Below are positions 1 to 8,503 of a stretch of DNA of 64,000 nt, in pieces (positions within the stretch are counted from its first letter, which is position 1; each line of letters opens with the position of its first letter). The translations under genes and the position numbers were made by a program. Location of the stretch: positions 225,445 to 289,444 of the forward strand of contig JAHDIK010000004.1 of the NCBI GenBank assembly GCA_020630795.1. The letters run 5' to 3'. The DNA comes from Colwellia sp. GTDB lineage: Bacteria; Pseudomonadota; Gammaproteobacteria; Enterobacterales; Alteromonadaceae. A model generated the notes under the pieces. The model searched no databases. It saw only the letters and a list, made by a program, of their open reading frames with translations, and had not been told where the DNA came from.

Positions 1-276
1 GCCTGTTGTAACAGGTTCGAAAATTTTGCCTAACTTCAAGGTGTCGTATGGGCATGCTTCTACACATAACCCACAACGAACACATGCAGCTAAAAAGTCT
101 TCTTCGGTTAACGCTCCCGGAGGTCGTAAACATTGAGCAGCCAAGCTTTGCGATTGCTTAGAATAACCAGCTAAACCAAGCCCTAATAAACCTGTTCCAC
201 ATACACCACGACTAGCTTCAGTAATAAACTGACGTCTAGTGGTTTTTCTCGGTGTATGTGTTTTATCTGCTGTCAT
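1..276 (-). CDS. napG: NapG, periplasmic ferredoxin-type quinol dehydrogenase subunit (partial)
   Basis: Only the N-terminal 92 codons are inside the window; the gene runs off the left edge. NapG is an exported iron-sulfur protein that, with membrane protein NapH, passes electrons from quinol towards NapA. The start shows a twin-arginine motif (TRRQFI, about residues 13-18) followed by a Gly/Leu-rich hydrophobic stretch, as expected for Tat export of a protein folded with its clusters. After it comes an LRPPGA segment and the first cluster motif CVRCGLCVEACPYD, both typical of NapG. It begins 23 bases after the napA stop, so it belongs to the same operon. The family assignment is firm; nothing can be said of the C-terminal part. 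Confidence 0.93.
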   Translation of the reverse strand, partial: MTADKTHTPRKTTRRQFITEASRGVCGTGLLGLGLAGYSKQSQSLAAQCLRPPGALTEEDFLAACVRCGLCVEACPYDTLKLGKIFEPVTTG

Positions 277-299
277 GTTTACGCTCTACGGCCAATTAA

Positions 300-2789
300 T
301 TACGCTTTCATTATTTTCACTGCACACTTTTTGTAATCCGTTTCTTTTGAAAGCGGATCCGTTGCATCAAGTGTGAGCTTGTTAGTTAATTGCTTCGCAT
401 CAAACCAAGGCATAAATACCAAACCTTTTGGCGGTCTGTTACGGCCTCGAGTTTCTACACGTGTGCGCACTTCACCACGGCGAGATTGAATAATACATTC
501 TTGTCCTCGACGTAAATCACGCTTTTTAGCGTCTTCAGGGTGCATAAAAATTACCGCATCAGGGAATGCTTTGTGTAATTCTGGAACACGTGCCGTCATT
601 GAGCCTGAATGCCAATGCTCGAGTACACGGCCAGTACTTAACCATAGGTCATACTCTTCATCAGGCGCTTCAGCTGGTGGCTCGTACGGTAACGCAAAAA
701 TAACGGCTTTTTTGTCTGGCTTACCATAGAATTGAACACCGCTGCCTTTTTCAACATATGAATCGTAACCTTCACGGAAACGCCATAATGTTTCTTTACC
801 ATCAATAACTGGCCATCTAAGACCTCGAGCTTCATGGTAAACATCAAAGTCAGCTAAATCGTGACCATGCCCTCTACCAAATTGAGCATATTCTTCAAAT
901 AAACCTTTTTGAGCATAAAACCCAAAGTAATCAGCTTCTTGGTTAATATCACCTTTACATTCAGATGTAGGGAATTTATCAACCTGCCCATTTCGATAAA
1001 GTACGTCGTACATTGTTTTGCCGCGATATTCTGGCTTTTTAGCAAGGAGCTCTTCTGGCCATACTTCTTCAATATTAAAGCGTTTTGAAAACTCCATAAG
1101 TTGCCATAAATCTGAACGCGCTTCTCCTGGTGCTGACACTTGCTGATGCCAAAATTGAGTACGTCGTTCAGCATTTCCGTAAGCACCTTCTTTTTCTACC
1201 CACATTGCCGTTGGTAAAATCAGATCAGCCGCTTGTGCAGTAACCGTAGGATATGGGTCTGATACAACAATAAAGTTTTCAGGATTACGGTAACCCGGTA
1301 AAGTTTCTTCATTCATGTTAGCTGCTGCTTGTACGTTGTTAGTACATTGCACCCAATACGCGTTTAACTTACCGTCTTTAAGCATACGGTTTTGTAAAAC
1401 AGCGTGATAACCAGGTTTTGGCGGGATTGTCCCTTCAGGTAGCTTCCAAATTTTTTCTGAAAACGCTCTGTGTTTAGGGTTTTTAACCACTAAATCAGCT
1501 GGTAATCGATGAGCAAACGTTCCTACTTCGCGCGCCGTACCACATGCTGACGGCTGACCCGTTAATGAAAACGGACTATTACCTGGTTCAGAAATTTTAC
1601 CTGTTAGTAAATGTACGTTGTACATTAAGTTGTTTGCCCAAACACCACGTGTATGCTGATTGAAACCCATGGTCCAGAACGATGTAACTTTAACTTTAGG
1701 ATCAGCGTATAGCTTAGCCATTTCAATCAAGTTAGCTACTGGCACACCAGAAAGCTCAGACGCATACTCAGCTGTGTATTTACTCACAAACTTTGCGTAA
1801 GCCTCGAAAGACATAGGTGACGAACCACCTTTACCTGGATTTTTAGCTGACTTTTCTAAAGGGTGTGTAGGACGCAGGCCATAACCAATATCAGTTACGC
1901 CTTCACGAATGTTTACATGATTCTTCAAAAAGTCTTCGTTAACCGCGTCATTTTGAATAATGTAGTTAGCAATAAAGTTTAATATTGCTAAGTCAGTTTG
2001 CGGCGTAAAAATCATGCCGTTATCAGCAAGCTCAAAACTACGGTGCTTATAAGTTGATAACACGTGAACTTTTACATGAGGAGCACTTAAACGGCGATCT
2101 GTTAAACGAGACCATAATATAGGGTGCATTTCCGCCATGTTCGATCCCCAAAGAACAAATGCGTCTGCATTTTCTAGATCGTCGTAACATCCCATTGGCT
2201 CGTCAATACCGAAGGTACGCATAAAGCCACCAACAGCAGAAGCCATACAGTGACGCGCGTTTGGATCAATGTTGTTTGAACGAAATCCAGCTTTCATTAG
2301 TTTAGATGCTGCGTAGCCTTCCCAAACTGTCCACTGGCCAGAACCAAACATACCTACTGATGTAGGACCTTTTTTCTTTAGCGCTGTTTTAAATTTGTCG
2401 GCCATTACATCGAAAGCTTTGTCCCAGCTTACTGGCGTAAATTCACCTTCTTTATCAAACTCACCGTCTGTCATCCTAAGTAACGGCTGAGTTAAGCGAT
2501 CTTTACCGTACATTACCTTCGACAAAAAGTACCCTTTGATACAGTTTAACCCTTTGTTTACTGGTGCATCAGGGTCGCCTTGCGTTGCGACTACTTTACC
2601 TTTTTGCGTACCAACTAAAACACTACACCCCGTTCCACAAAAACGACATGGTGCTTTGTCCCATTTAATAGCTGAGTCTGACGACTTAGATATTAAATTA
2701 GCCGCTGATGCAGGAACAGCAACGCCAGCCGCTGCGGCTGTTGCTGCCACCGCATTTGCTTTAATAAAGTCTCTTCTTGTTAAACTCAT
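300..2789 (-). CDS. napA: NapA, periplasmic nitrate reductase catalytic subunit
   Basis: Catalyses two-electron reduction of nitrate to nitrite in the periplasm, using bis-MGD molybdenum and one [4Fe-4S] cluster. The 829-residue length is normal for NapA. Visible features: Tat signal TRRDFIK (residues 4-10) with an Ala-rich hydrophobic stretch ending near ASA (about 27-29); cluster cysteines C48, C51, C55 and C83; the probable molybdenum ligand C181 in the motif NARHCMAS; and a C-terminal molybdopterin-dinucleotide-binding segment around [17 protein letters not shown]. Its start overlaps the napD stop by four bases, indicating translational coupling, since NapD is the chaperone that binds the NapA signal peptide. 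Identification is essentially certain. Confidence 0.98.
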   Translation of the reverse strand: MSLTRRDFIKANAVAATAAAAGVAVPASAANLISKSSDSAIKWDKAPCRFCGTGCSVLVGTQKGKVVATQGDPDAPVNKGLNCIKGYFLSKVMYGKDRLTQPLLRMTDGEFDKEGEFTPVSWDKAFDVMADKFKTALKKKGPTSVGMFGSGQWTVWEGYAASKLMKAGFRSNNIDPNARHCMASAVGGFMRTFGIDEPMGCYDDLENADAFVLWGSNMAEMHPILWSRLTDRRLSAPHVKVHVLSTYKHRSFELADNGMIFTPQTDLAILNFIANYIIQNDAVNEDFLKNHVNIREGVTDIGYGLRPTHPLEKSAKNPGKGGSSPMSFEAYAKFVSKYTAEYASELSGVPVANLIEMAKLYADPKVKVTSFWTMGFNQHTRGVWANNLMYNVHLLTGKISEPGNSPFSLTGQPSACGTAREVGTFAHRLPADLVVKNPKHRAFSEKIWKLPEGTIPPKPGYHAVLQNRMLKDGKLNAYWVQCTNNVQAAANMNEETLPGYRNPENFIVVSDPYPTVTAQAADLILPTAMWVEKEGAYGNAERRTQFWHQQVSAPGEARSDLWQLMEFSKRFNIEEVWPEELLAKKPEYRGKTMYDVLYRNGQVDKFPTSECKGDINQEADYFGFYAQKGLFEEYAQFGRGHGHDLADFDVYHEARGLRWPVIDGKETLWRFREGYDSYVEKGSGVQFYGKPDKKAVIFALPYEPPAEAPDEEYDLWLSTGRVLEHWHSGSMTARVPELHKAFPDAVIFMHPEDAKKRDLRRGQECIIQSRRGEVRTRVETRGRNRPPKGLVFMPWFDAKQLTNKLTLDATDPLSKETDYKKCAVKIMKA

Positions 2790-3085
2790 ATTTTTTCCCC
2801 TTGATGCTGGGGTAATCCAGCGTCATTGTGATGAAAAATTAATGATGATGAAATTACGCCGTTAACGTGACTCATATCAGTAATAGTATCGATTAACTTA
2901 CTTTTTTTAGGGTTATCGATTACCTCTTCAATAGTAACCACCATATTTCCGGTATCACCGGTTACATGGACCTCTGCGCCCGGAAATTCACTAAGTTCTT
3001 TTGCTACGTCATCCACTTTGGTTGGATGGGCAACAAACATAACTCCAGCGATATTTATTGGGCTTTCTTCTAATAAATTGATCAA
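2786..3085 (-). CDS. napD: NapD, chaperone for NapA maturation
   Basis: A 99-residue cytoplasmic protein of the NapD family, which binds the NapA Tat signal and prevents export before the cofactor is inserted. The N-terminal stretch [18 protein letters not shown] and the pattern of alternating hydrophobic strands and a helix (ferredoxin-like fold) match the family, as does the length. It lies directly before napA, overlapping it by four bases, and about 70 bases after the small NapE-like gene. Assignment is from sequence flavour plus position; both agree. Confidence 0.94.
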   Translation of the reverse strand: MINLLEESPINIAGVMFVAHPTKVDDVAKELSEFPGAEVHVTGDTGNMVVTIEEVIDNPKKSKLIDTITDMSHVNGVISSSLIFHHNDAGLPQHQGEKI

Positions 3086-3155
3086 TGTTTCGATCCTTAT
3101 TTAGTGCGTTAAGTTGTTTTGTGAATACATTATTCTTATTCACTAATCGTTGTTC

Positions 3156-3290
3156 TTATTGTGGTTTTGCGCCCAACATTTTTAATACCATTGCTGCAAC
3201 GGCTGCTGTTCCAATAAAGCCAACAAGAAAAATTACGGGCATTGAGGAATAACCCAAAATATTCCAAATTAGTTCTTCAAGAGCACTCAT
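3156..3290 (-). CDS. 44-residue membrane protein, NapE-like (nap-associated short protein)
   Basis: A short open frame encodes 44 residues beginning MSALEELIWNILGYSSMPV, followed by one hydrophobic helix (about residues 18-38) and a short basic tail ending GAKPQ. Its ATG overlaps the napF 3' end by 14 bases, so translation is probably coupled. Tiny single-helix proteins (NapE, and a roughly 40-residue family seen beside nap genes in Shewanella and Vibrio) occupy this place in nap operons. I recall that association from the literature rather than by search. The function is unknown; a role in assembly or anchoring of Nap components is inference. The conserved context and full frame make it a credible gene despite its size. 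Confidence 0.75.
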   Translation of the reverse strand: MSALEELIWNILGYSSMPVIFLVGFIGTAAVAAMVLKMLGAKPQ

Positions 3291-3801
3291 TAATCTCTCC
3301 TACTTTTGTTAATGTTGTATGCGGTGACAACTCAATAGATGCTTGTGGACACACGGAAACGCATGCTCCACAGCCATTGCAACTATCAAGTAAAATTTGG
3401 GGTTGAGGTATTGATGAATCTAAATACCGAAATGAAATCGCTTCCGTGTCGCAACTGTCTTGGCAACTTTGACAAAACACTTGATTAACCGCTAAGCAAT
3501 TACCTTTGATTTGAATATGTAAATCGAAAGCAGGAGCTGAATCTACGTGATTAAATAAAGGCTCATCACATACGTCGATACATTTATTACAAAACGTACA
3601 TTCACCGCGAGCAAAGTCGATTTCAGGAAATCCAGCATCACCTTTAATAATGATGTTTTCAGGGCAAGACGTAATACAACGCGCACATTGCGTACAGTTT
3701 TCAATAAAAGTATCTTCATTGGCAACATACGGTAACCGAATAGCCGGCTTTGTATGAATACTTTTTGCCTTAAAAAAATTTCGTCTTGCAAGATCAACCA
3801 T
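3277..3801 (-). CDS. napF: NapF, ferredoxin-type protein of the nap operon
   Basis: A 174-residue cytoplasmic iron-sulfur protein thought to help maturation or electron supply of NapA before export. Cysteine sets: C36/C39/C42/C46, C68/C71/C74/C78 and C141/C144/C147/C151, all CX2CX2CX3C. A further group at C102/C110/C113/C117 may hold another cluster. The N-terminus carries ARRNFF, resembling a twin-arginine motif, but no hydrophobic signal segment follows; NapF is known to keep such a vestige and stay in the cytoplasm. It is the first gene of the operon, 60-100 bases downstream of the FNR-type promoter. Confidence 0.93.
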   Translation of the reverse strand: MVDLARRNFFKAKSIHTKPAIRLPYVANEDTFIENCTQCARCITSCPENIIIKGDAGFPEIDFARGECTFCNKCIDVCDEPLFNHVDSAPAFDLHIQIKGNCLAVNQVFCQSCQDSCDTEAISFRYLDSSIPQPQILLDSCNGCGACVSVCPQASIELSPHTTLTKVGEINECS

Positions 3802-3852
3802 TTGTATGTCCAGTTATCTACGTTTTGTTTTGCTAACCAATTAAATTAGCTA

Positions 3853-3901
3853 GCAAGCGTAAGATACAGCACTAGAAAAATGGGGTGTTGATCTAGGTCA
3901 A
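3853..3901 (-). promoter_or_regulatory. nap operon promoter with FNR/EtrA-type box
   Basis: At 3888-3901 the sequence TTGATCTAGGTCAA matches the FNR consensus TTGAT-N4-ATCAA with one change. On the minus strand a -10-like TATCTT lies at 3861-3866. The centre-to-centre distance is about 31 bases, as in class II FNR-activated promoters where the box is near -41.5. The predicted transcript start would be near 3853, about 50 bases before the napF ATG. Oxygen-limited induction of nap is therefore likely. The rest of 3802-4112 is AT-rich with no gene apparent. Confidence 0.72.
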
Positions 3902-4068
3902 CGATTAATCCGACTTAAGATAAGGCTTTGTTTAGCAAAACAAATATGAATTGATAACTTTTGTTAGATTTAAGTTTTGACAGAAAATTTTAAGTTTAAT
4001 AACCCAAAAATTGTAACGGATAGGATGAAAATTTAATGGAATAACACTAGTAAACAGCGCTCGTAAAT

Positions 4069-4101
4069 ATATTGAAAAGCCAATCCTTAGCCTTTCAATA
4101 T
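4069..4101 (-). terminator. Hairpin after the M56-TonB gene
   Basis: Arms ATATTGAAAAGC and GCCTTTCAATAT form a near-perfect stem of about 12 pairs with a 9-base loop, 12 bases past the stop codon of the M56-TonB gene. There is no run of U after it, so it is a weak candidate terminator or a transcript-stabilising end. Confidence 0.4.
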
Positions 4102-4112
4102 GTGATAGATAA

Positions 4113-5396
4113 TTATTGAGAAACGTTTATACGCTCAACTAAATGAAAAGCTTTGTTACTACTCGTTTTATCCATTCTAAAGTCTAGTTGTACTAAATAA
4201 TCTTTAGATGCTTTATTGTTACTAACGCTATACTTCCACTGGCTTAGCGCGTTTATTGCTGATTGGTCAAATACATCAGCAGGTTTGGCTGTTACTACTC
4301 TAATATTCTGAGTGTCGCCATTCGCACTTATATCAAATTTAAGTAAAACAGCGCCCTCAACGTTATTTTTTGCTGCCAGACTAGGGTATTTAGGCTCAAT
4401 ACGCATAATTGGCGATACTTTATTAACTGTTTTACCTGCTTCCATTTTTGAATCTATACTACCAACTCCACCAGCATAACTAATGCCTGATAACAAAAGC
4501 CCCCCAGCAATAATTACCCCAAACTTATGTGACTTCTTAACAGCATTTAGTGACTTTATTTGATTAATTCTTTCTAACATAATGTTTTTATCTCCGTATT
4601 CATTAAATGATATTCGAGCAACTAACAACGACGGTTTATATTGCGCAGTTATTAGCAATGCTCGACTGTAATTAATCCTGCTATTCAAATACTTGCGCGC
4701 CAGAACAGTTTGATCACAGGATAACTCTTGGTCTTGGCGAAAACGAAAATACGCAAGCCATACCAAAGGGTGAAACCAAAATAACGTTACAAGTCCATAG
4801 GCTATTAGGTTCCAATAAATGTCATTGCGACCAAAATGACAAATTTCGTGCTCTAAGATAAGCTTCTGCTGCTCGGCGTTGTACATATTAGAAAAGCTAG
4901 GAGGAAGAATTAACTGCGGCTTTACAAACCCAAAAATCATCGGCGTTTGTACATAACGGTTAGTCACTATCGTTAGGTTTTTAGGTAGTTGAATACCTAA
5001 AGCTTCGACGTCGATTTGGGTTTGAGGTTTTAATTTACCCGCTTGAAACCGGTACAATTTAAGTTTGTGCGACATATGATTTAACACACTAAACAAAATA
5101 AAAGCAGCAGAAACCAATGTATAAATTGCAACAACCCAATTAACGTCTGCAATAAAAGCCGTCGCTTGTCGCGAACTTATCACCATACCTTCTAATTGTG
5201 TTCCAACTAAACTATCAGAACTTGTCGCGATTAATTTCGGAACAAACACATAAAACACAAGACTTAGCGGCACAATACACCACATACGATAAATGGTGTT
5301 TGCCCCAAGCTTTGTTAGGAAAACCTTGTGACCCAATAAGAGAAAAACAAGTACGAAGGTAACGGGAAATATTCCATTAAAAACCATTTCAATCAT
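4113..5396 (-). CDS. M56 (BlaR1/MecR1-like) membrane metalloprotease fused to a TonB C-terminal domain
   Basis: A 427-residue membrane protein. Residues 1-120 hold several transmembrane helices; the protease motif HEICH (H183, E184, H187) and the downstream acidic ligand region ELSCD (E224) mark it as an M56 zinc protease, the class that cleaves BlaI/MecI repressors in the cytoplasm. A last helix lies at about 292-308. Beyond it, where BlaR1 carries a penicillin-binding sensor, there is instead a TonB C-terminal-like domain (about 328-408, with IEPKYPSLA and an NALSQWKY segment). The start overlaps the BlaI-type gene by eight bases, so the two are coupled. I infer that it senses an envelope signal and cleaves the repressor; the ligand is unknown. 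The protease and TonB assignments are both strong, the function is not. Confidence 0.88.
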   Translation of the reverse strand: MIEMVFNGIFPVTFVLVFLLLGHKVFLTKLGANTIYRMWCIVPLSLVFYVFVPKLIATSSDSLVGTQLEGMVISSRQATAFIADVNWVVAIYTLVSAAFILFSVLNHMSHKLKLYRFQAGKLKPQTQIDVEALGIQLPKNLTIVTNRYVQTPMIFGFVKPQLILPPSFSNMYNAEQQKLILEHEICHFGRNDIYWNLIAYGLVTLFWFHPLVWLAYFRFRQDQELSCDQTVLARKYLNSRINYSRALLITAQYKPSLLVARISFNEYGDKNIMLERINQIKSLNAVKKSHKFGVIIAGGLLLSGISYAGGVGSIDSKMEAGKTVNKVSPIMRIEPKYPSLAAKNNVEGAVLLKFDISANGDTQNIRVVTAKPADVFDQSAINALSQWKYSVSNNKASKDYLVQLDFRMDKTSSNKAFHLVERINVSQ

Positions 5397-5763
5397 GGTC
5401 TTTCTCCCAGTCGTTGATAATAGACTTGAGCATGTCTATATCTTCTTTATCTAAGTTCTTGTTCTTTGCGAACCCAGCAACCAAAGGTGATATTTTTCCG
5501 CTAAACAATCGCTCAACCAAACTTCTACTCTCTACTTCAGTGTATGTTTCTCGCTCTAATAACGGAAAGTACAAATAGCGGCGTTGCTGCTTTTCAAATC
5601 CAACAGCTTCTTTTTTCACTAACCTATTCAATAATGTTTTAACGGTTTTTTCATGCCATGGCTTTTTAATGTTAAGTTGCTCAATCACTTCACTGGCGCC
5701 CAATGGGTGCTTGTTCCACAAAACTTCAAGTACTTCAAATTCCGCTCTACTAATATCTGACAT
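5389..5763 (-). CDS. BlaI/MecI/CopY-family transcriptional repressor
   Basis: A 124-residue winged-helix protein. The N-terminal half (EFEVLEVLWNKHPLGASEVI, then EKTVKTLLNRLVKKEAV) is the classic BlaI/MecI DNA-binding domain; the C-terminal half is helical and charged, as expected for the dimerisation region that the partner protease cleaves. It is followed by the M56-TonB gene (eight-base overlap) and preceded by a lipoprotein gene ending 34 bases upstream. No operator lies in that 34-base gap, so all three genes are probably expressed from the dyad-containing promoter near 6523-6561. No beta-lactamase gene is nearby, so the regulated output is something else. Confidence 0.93.
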   Translation of the reverse strand: MSDISRAEFEVLEVLWNKHPLGASEVIEQLNIKKPWHEKTVKTLLNRLVKKEAVGFEKQQRRYLYFPLLERETYTEVESRSLVERLFSGKISPLVAGFAKNKNLDKEDIDMLKSIINDWEKDHD

Positions 5764-5797
5764 AACGCCCTCTTTTTAATTTTTTTATTAACAATGA

Positions 5798-6487
5798 TTA
5801 ATAACGTTCACCAAAAACAAATTTACAGTTTTCAAAACCTTCGTATGGCTCCAATGGTTGTAGAGTCACGGTATTTACCATACTCACTTTGTCTTGAATT
5901 GCTTCTTTCAACACTTCAAAATACAGCCATCTACCTTTATTTTCGGGCTGCATTTCAACATAGGGAAACGTGCGCATACGCCACTTACCCGATTGACCAA
6001 AATTGTAACTTTCATTTCCTATCTCTTCGCTAAAGCGATAAGTACCATCAAGGTTCAAGATTAAATCTATAGATTTTGAGCAGTGTTCAGATGTATAAGT
6101 GTTTGCTACGTCTACGTTAGATTTACCATCATGAGGAGTAACTCCCTCAGGTACGATAAACAACCCAATGGAATTCTTTTTAAACCAATGTTCACCTGCC
6201 ACCAGCGCTTCAATTCGTGATATAGGCCATTCACTGTTATACATCAGCATCTCTATTTTAGGCACTGTGCTCCGCTGCAAAATAAAAGGGGAATAAACAA
6301 GGGAGGTTTCTGTTACCTTTTTTGGAAATTCGAGTTGGTTTACTGAAACATTCAATTGTTCTTTTTCGAGAATTTGAACTATTTCCTGTTTTTGAGCATC
6401 ACTAAGATACCTTGCATAAAGGTGTACGTTTGTTGCGCTACAACCTGACAGAAATACGAACCACATTAAAAAAAGTATAAATTTCAT
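5798..6487 (-). CDS. Predicted lipoprotein of unknown function, first gene of the BlaI cassette
   Basis: A 229-residue protein with a short signal peptide and lipobox (residues 13-16, LSGC), so probably anchored to a membrane on the periplasmic side. I do not recognise the family. The mature part has a stretch with NVHLYARYLSDAQKQEI, resembling conserved small domains that bind or sense in the periplasm, and a C-terminal segment rich in aromatic residues (FGQSGKWRMR, KGRWLYFEVL). Being directly downstream of two BlaI-type dyads and followed by the repressor and protease genes, it is the likely output gene or an accessory sensor of that circuit. This role is inference from position only. Confidence 0.8.
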   Translation of the reverse strand: MKFILFLMWFVFLSGCSATNVHLYARYLSDAQKQEIVQILEKEQLNVSVNQLEFPKKVTETSLVYSPFILQRSTVPKIEMLMYNSEWPISRIEALVAGEHWFKKNSIGLFIVPEGVTPHDGKSNVDVANTYTSEHCSKSIDLILNLDGTYRFSEEIGNESYNFGQSGKWRMRTFPYVEMQPENKGRWLYFEVLKEAIQDKVSMVNTVTLQPLEPYEGFENCKFVFGERY

Positions 6488-6522
6488 AATATATTGTGAT
6501 GTTCCAATAATTAAACCTAATG

Positions 6523-6561
6523 ATTACAAATGTAATTAAACAAAAGAATTACATCTGTAAT
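6523..6561 (-). promoter_or_regulatory. Two BlaI/MecI-type operator dyads
   Basis: Two copies of the dyad ATTACA-N2-TGTAAT, at 6523-6536 (centre AA) and 6548-6561 (centre TC), lie 25 bases apart centre to centre, upstream of the lipoprotein gene. The core TACA-N2-TGTA is the core of known bla and mec operators. Helical phasing of about 2.4 turns suits two repressor dimers. The divergent prfC promoter starts about 100 bases away, so co-regulation of prfC is possible but not needed. Confidence 0.82.
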
Positions 6562-6717
6562 CATTTAAGTCAAGATGATTTTTGAAACATTTAATCCGTT
6601 ATAATAAAAAATAAGCAATTCAAGCATATTGTTACTGCCCTCTGGCGTTCTTTTCGCTATAATATTGCGCTCTTAAATTTATCCATTTTCATTTAAATTA
6701 ACTAACAGGTAATTTGC

Positions 6718-8298
6718 ATGTCTGTACAACAGCAGGAAGTCGATTTACGTCGCACCTTCGCTATCATCTCTCACCCTGATGCGGGTAAAACAACGATTAC
6801 TGAAAAAGTATTACTTTTCGGTCAAGCGTTACAAAAAGCTGGTACTGTTAAAGGTAAAAAATCAGGGCAACATGCGAAGTCAGACTGGATGGAAATGGAA
6901 AAAGATCGTGGTATATCAATCACTACATCTGTAATGCAATTTCCTTACAATGACTGCTTAGTTAACTTACTAGATACGCCGGGTCATGAAGATTTCTCTG
7001 AAGATACGTATCGCACATTAACAGCTGTAGACTCATGTTTAATGGTTATAGACGTTGCGAAAGGTGTAGAAGATCGAACCATTAAATTAATGGAAGTTAC
7101 TCGCCTTCGAGACACGCCAATTATTACCTTCATGAACAAAATGGATCGTGACGTACGTGATCCAATGGAAGTAATGGACGAAGTTGAAGACGTACTTAAA
7201 ATTAAATGTGCTCCTATTACTTGGCCAATTGGTATGGGTAAAGAATTTAAAGGGGTATACAACTTAGTTACTGATGAAACTATTCTGTATCAATCTGGCC
7301 AAGGTCATACTATTCAAGAAAAACGTGTGATTAAAGGTTTAGACAATCCAGAGCTTGAAGAAGTGTTAGGCAGCTACGCTGAAGACTTACGTGAAGAACT
7401 TGAACTTGTTCAAGGTGCTTCTCATGAATTTGATTTAGACGAATTCTTGAACGGTGACTTAACGCCCGTGTTCTTTGGTACGGCATTAGGTAACTTTGGT
7501 GTAGACCATATGTTAGACGGATTAACACAATGGGCACCAAAGCCTTTACCACGTCAAACATCTACACGTGAAGTAAGAGCCGAAGAAGAAAAGTTCTCAG
7601 GATTTGTATTTAAAATTCAAGCTAACATGGATCCAAAACATCGCGACCGTATTGCGTTTATGCGTATTTGTTCAGGTAAATACGAAAAAGGCATGAAAAT
7701 GCGACAAGTCCGTATTGGTAAAGACGTAAAAATAGCCGACGCGGTAACCTTTATGGCGGGCGATCGTTCAAATGTAGAAGAAGCTTATGCAGGTGATATA
7801 ATTGGCCTACATAACCACGGCAGCATTCAAATTGGTGACACTTTTACTGCTGGTGAAGACATGAAGTTCAGTGGTATTCCAAACTTTGCGCCAGAAATGT
7901 TCCGTCGTATTCGTTTACGTGATCCTTTAAAAATGAAACAGCTACAAAAAGGGTTAATACAACTGTCTGAAGAAGGCGCTGTACAAGTATTTAGACCACT
8001 AAGTTCTAACGACATGATTGTAGGTGCAGTTGGTGTGCTTCAATTTGAAGTGGTTGTTCAACGACTAAAAACTGAATACAACGTAGACGCTATTTACGAA
8101 CCAATTAGCGTTGCAACTGCTCGCTGGTGTACTTGTGATGACGAACGTACACTAGAGCAATTTAAGAAGAAAGCATTCGATAACTTAGCATTAGATGGCG
8201 GCGATAACTTAACTTATATTGCGCCTACAATGGTTAATTTAAGTTTAGCGCAAGAGCGTGCGCCAGATATTGTGTTCCATAAGACACGTGAACACTAA
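6718..8298 (+). CDS. prfC: Peptide chain release factor 3 (RF3)
   Basis: A translational GTPase that removes RF1/RF2 from ribosomes after peptide release. At 526 residues it has the family length. Motifs: G1 loop SHPDAGKT (18-25), switch II region [20 protein letters not shown] for guanine recognition, and a C-terminal [19 protein letters not shown] segment typical of RF3. The start is preceded by an AGGT Shine-Dalgarno-like sequence. A good -10 hexamer TATAAT is at 6658-6663; the -35 is weak. It is transcribed away from the BlaI cassette. Confidence 0.97.
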   Translation: MSVQQQEVDLRRTFAIISHPDAGKTTITEKVLLFGQALQKAGTVKGKKSGQHAKSDWMEMEKDRGISITTSVMQFPYNDCLVNLLDTPGHEDFSEDTYRTLTAVDSCLMVIDVAKGVEDRTIKLMEVTRLRDTPIITFMNKMDRDVRDPMEVMDEVEDVLKIKCAPITWPIGMGKEFKGVYNLVTDETILYQSGQGHTIQEKRVIKGLDNPELEEVLGSYAEDLREELELVQGASHEFDLDEFLNGDLTPVFFGTALGNFGVDHMLDGLTQWAPKPLPRQTSTREVRAEEEKFSGFVFKIQANMDPKHRDRIAFMRICSGKYEKGMKMRQVRIGKDVKIADAVTFMAGDRSNVEEAYAGDIIGLHNHGSIQIGDTFTAGEDMKFSGIPNFAPEMFRRIRLRDPLKMKQLQKGLIQLSEEGAVQVFRPLSSNDMIVGAVGVLQFEVVVQRLKTEYNVDAIYEPISVATARWCTCDDERTLEQFKKKAFDNLALDGGDNLTYIAPTMVNLSLAQERAPDIVFHKTREH

Positions 8299-8329
8299 AT
8301 TTCTTCGTATATAATATTTTAGCCTTATT

Positions 8330-8391
8330 GCTGCCGTTGTTTTTGAGAGTCACAGAGTAAACTATACTCCTATCAAAAACGCTTCGGCAGC
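8330..8391. repeat. Long two-part inverted repeat between prfC and argS
   Basis: GCTGCCG (8330-8336) pairs with CGGCAGC (8385-8391), and inside it TTTTTGA (8340-8346) pairs with TCAAAAA (8373-8379), giving a 62-base extended hairpin with small internal loops. It lacks a trailing U run. It could act as a prfC transcript end, an mRNA structure, or a degraded small palindromic element. Confidence 0.55.
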
Positions 8392-8430
8392 TTTGCTAAT
8401 GAATTGAATAGATAAAACATTATTATTTAA

Positions 8431-8465
8431 CTAACTGTGTATACTTTCACAGTTAGTGGGTTTTA
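8431..8465 (+). terminator. Hairpin with T-rich tail before argS
   Basis: CTAACTGTG (8431-8439) and CACAGTTAG (8448-8456) form a perfect 9-pair stem with an 8-base loop, followed by TGGGTTTT. It is a plausible weak intrinsic terminator or a leader hairpin 40 bases before the argS start. Confidence 0.45.
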
Positions 8466-8503
8466 AAAATTAAAACCAAACCACAATAACAGAGCTTATT
8501 AAC

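Noticed and set aside
2536..2865. Plus-strand frame of 109 codons over the napA start
   Set aside because: Antisense to the Ala-rich Tat signal of NapA; repeats of Ala are the mirror of that coding.
4113..6487. Beta-lactam resistance locus
   Set aside because: BlaI and a BlaR1-like protease are present, but the penicillin-binding sensor and any beta-lactamase are missing.
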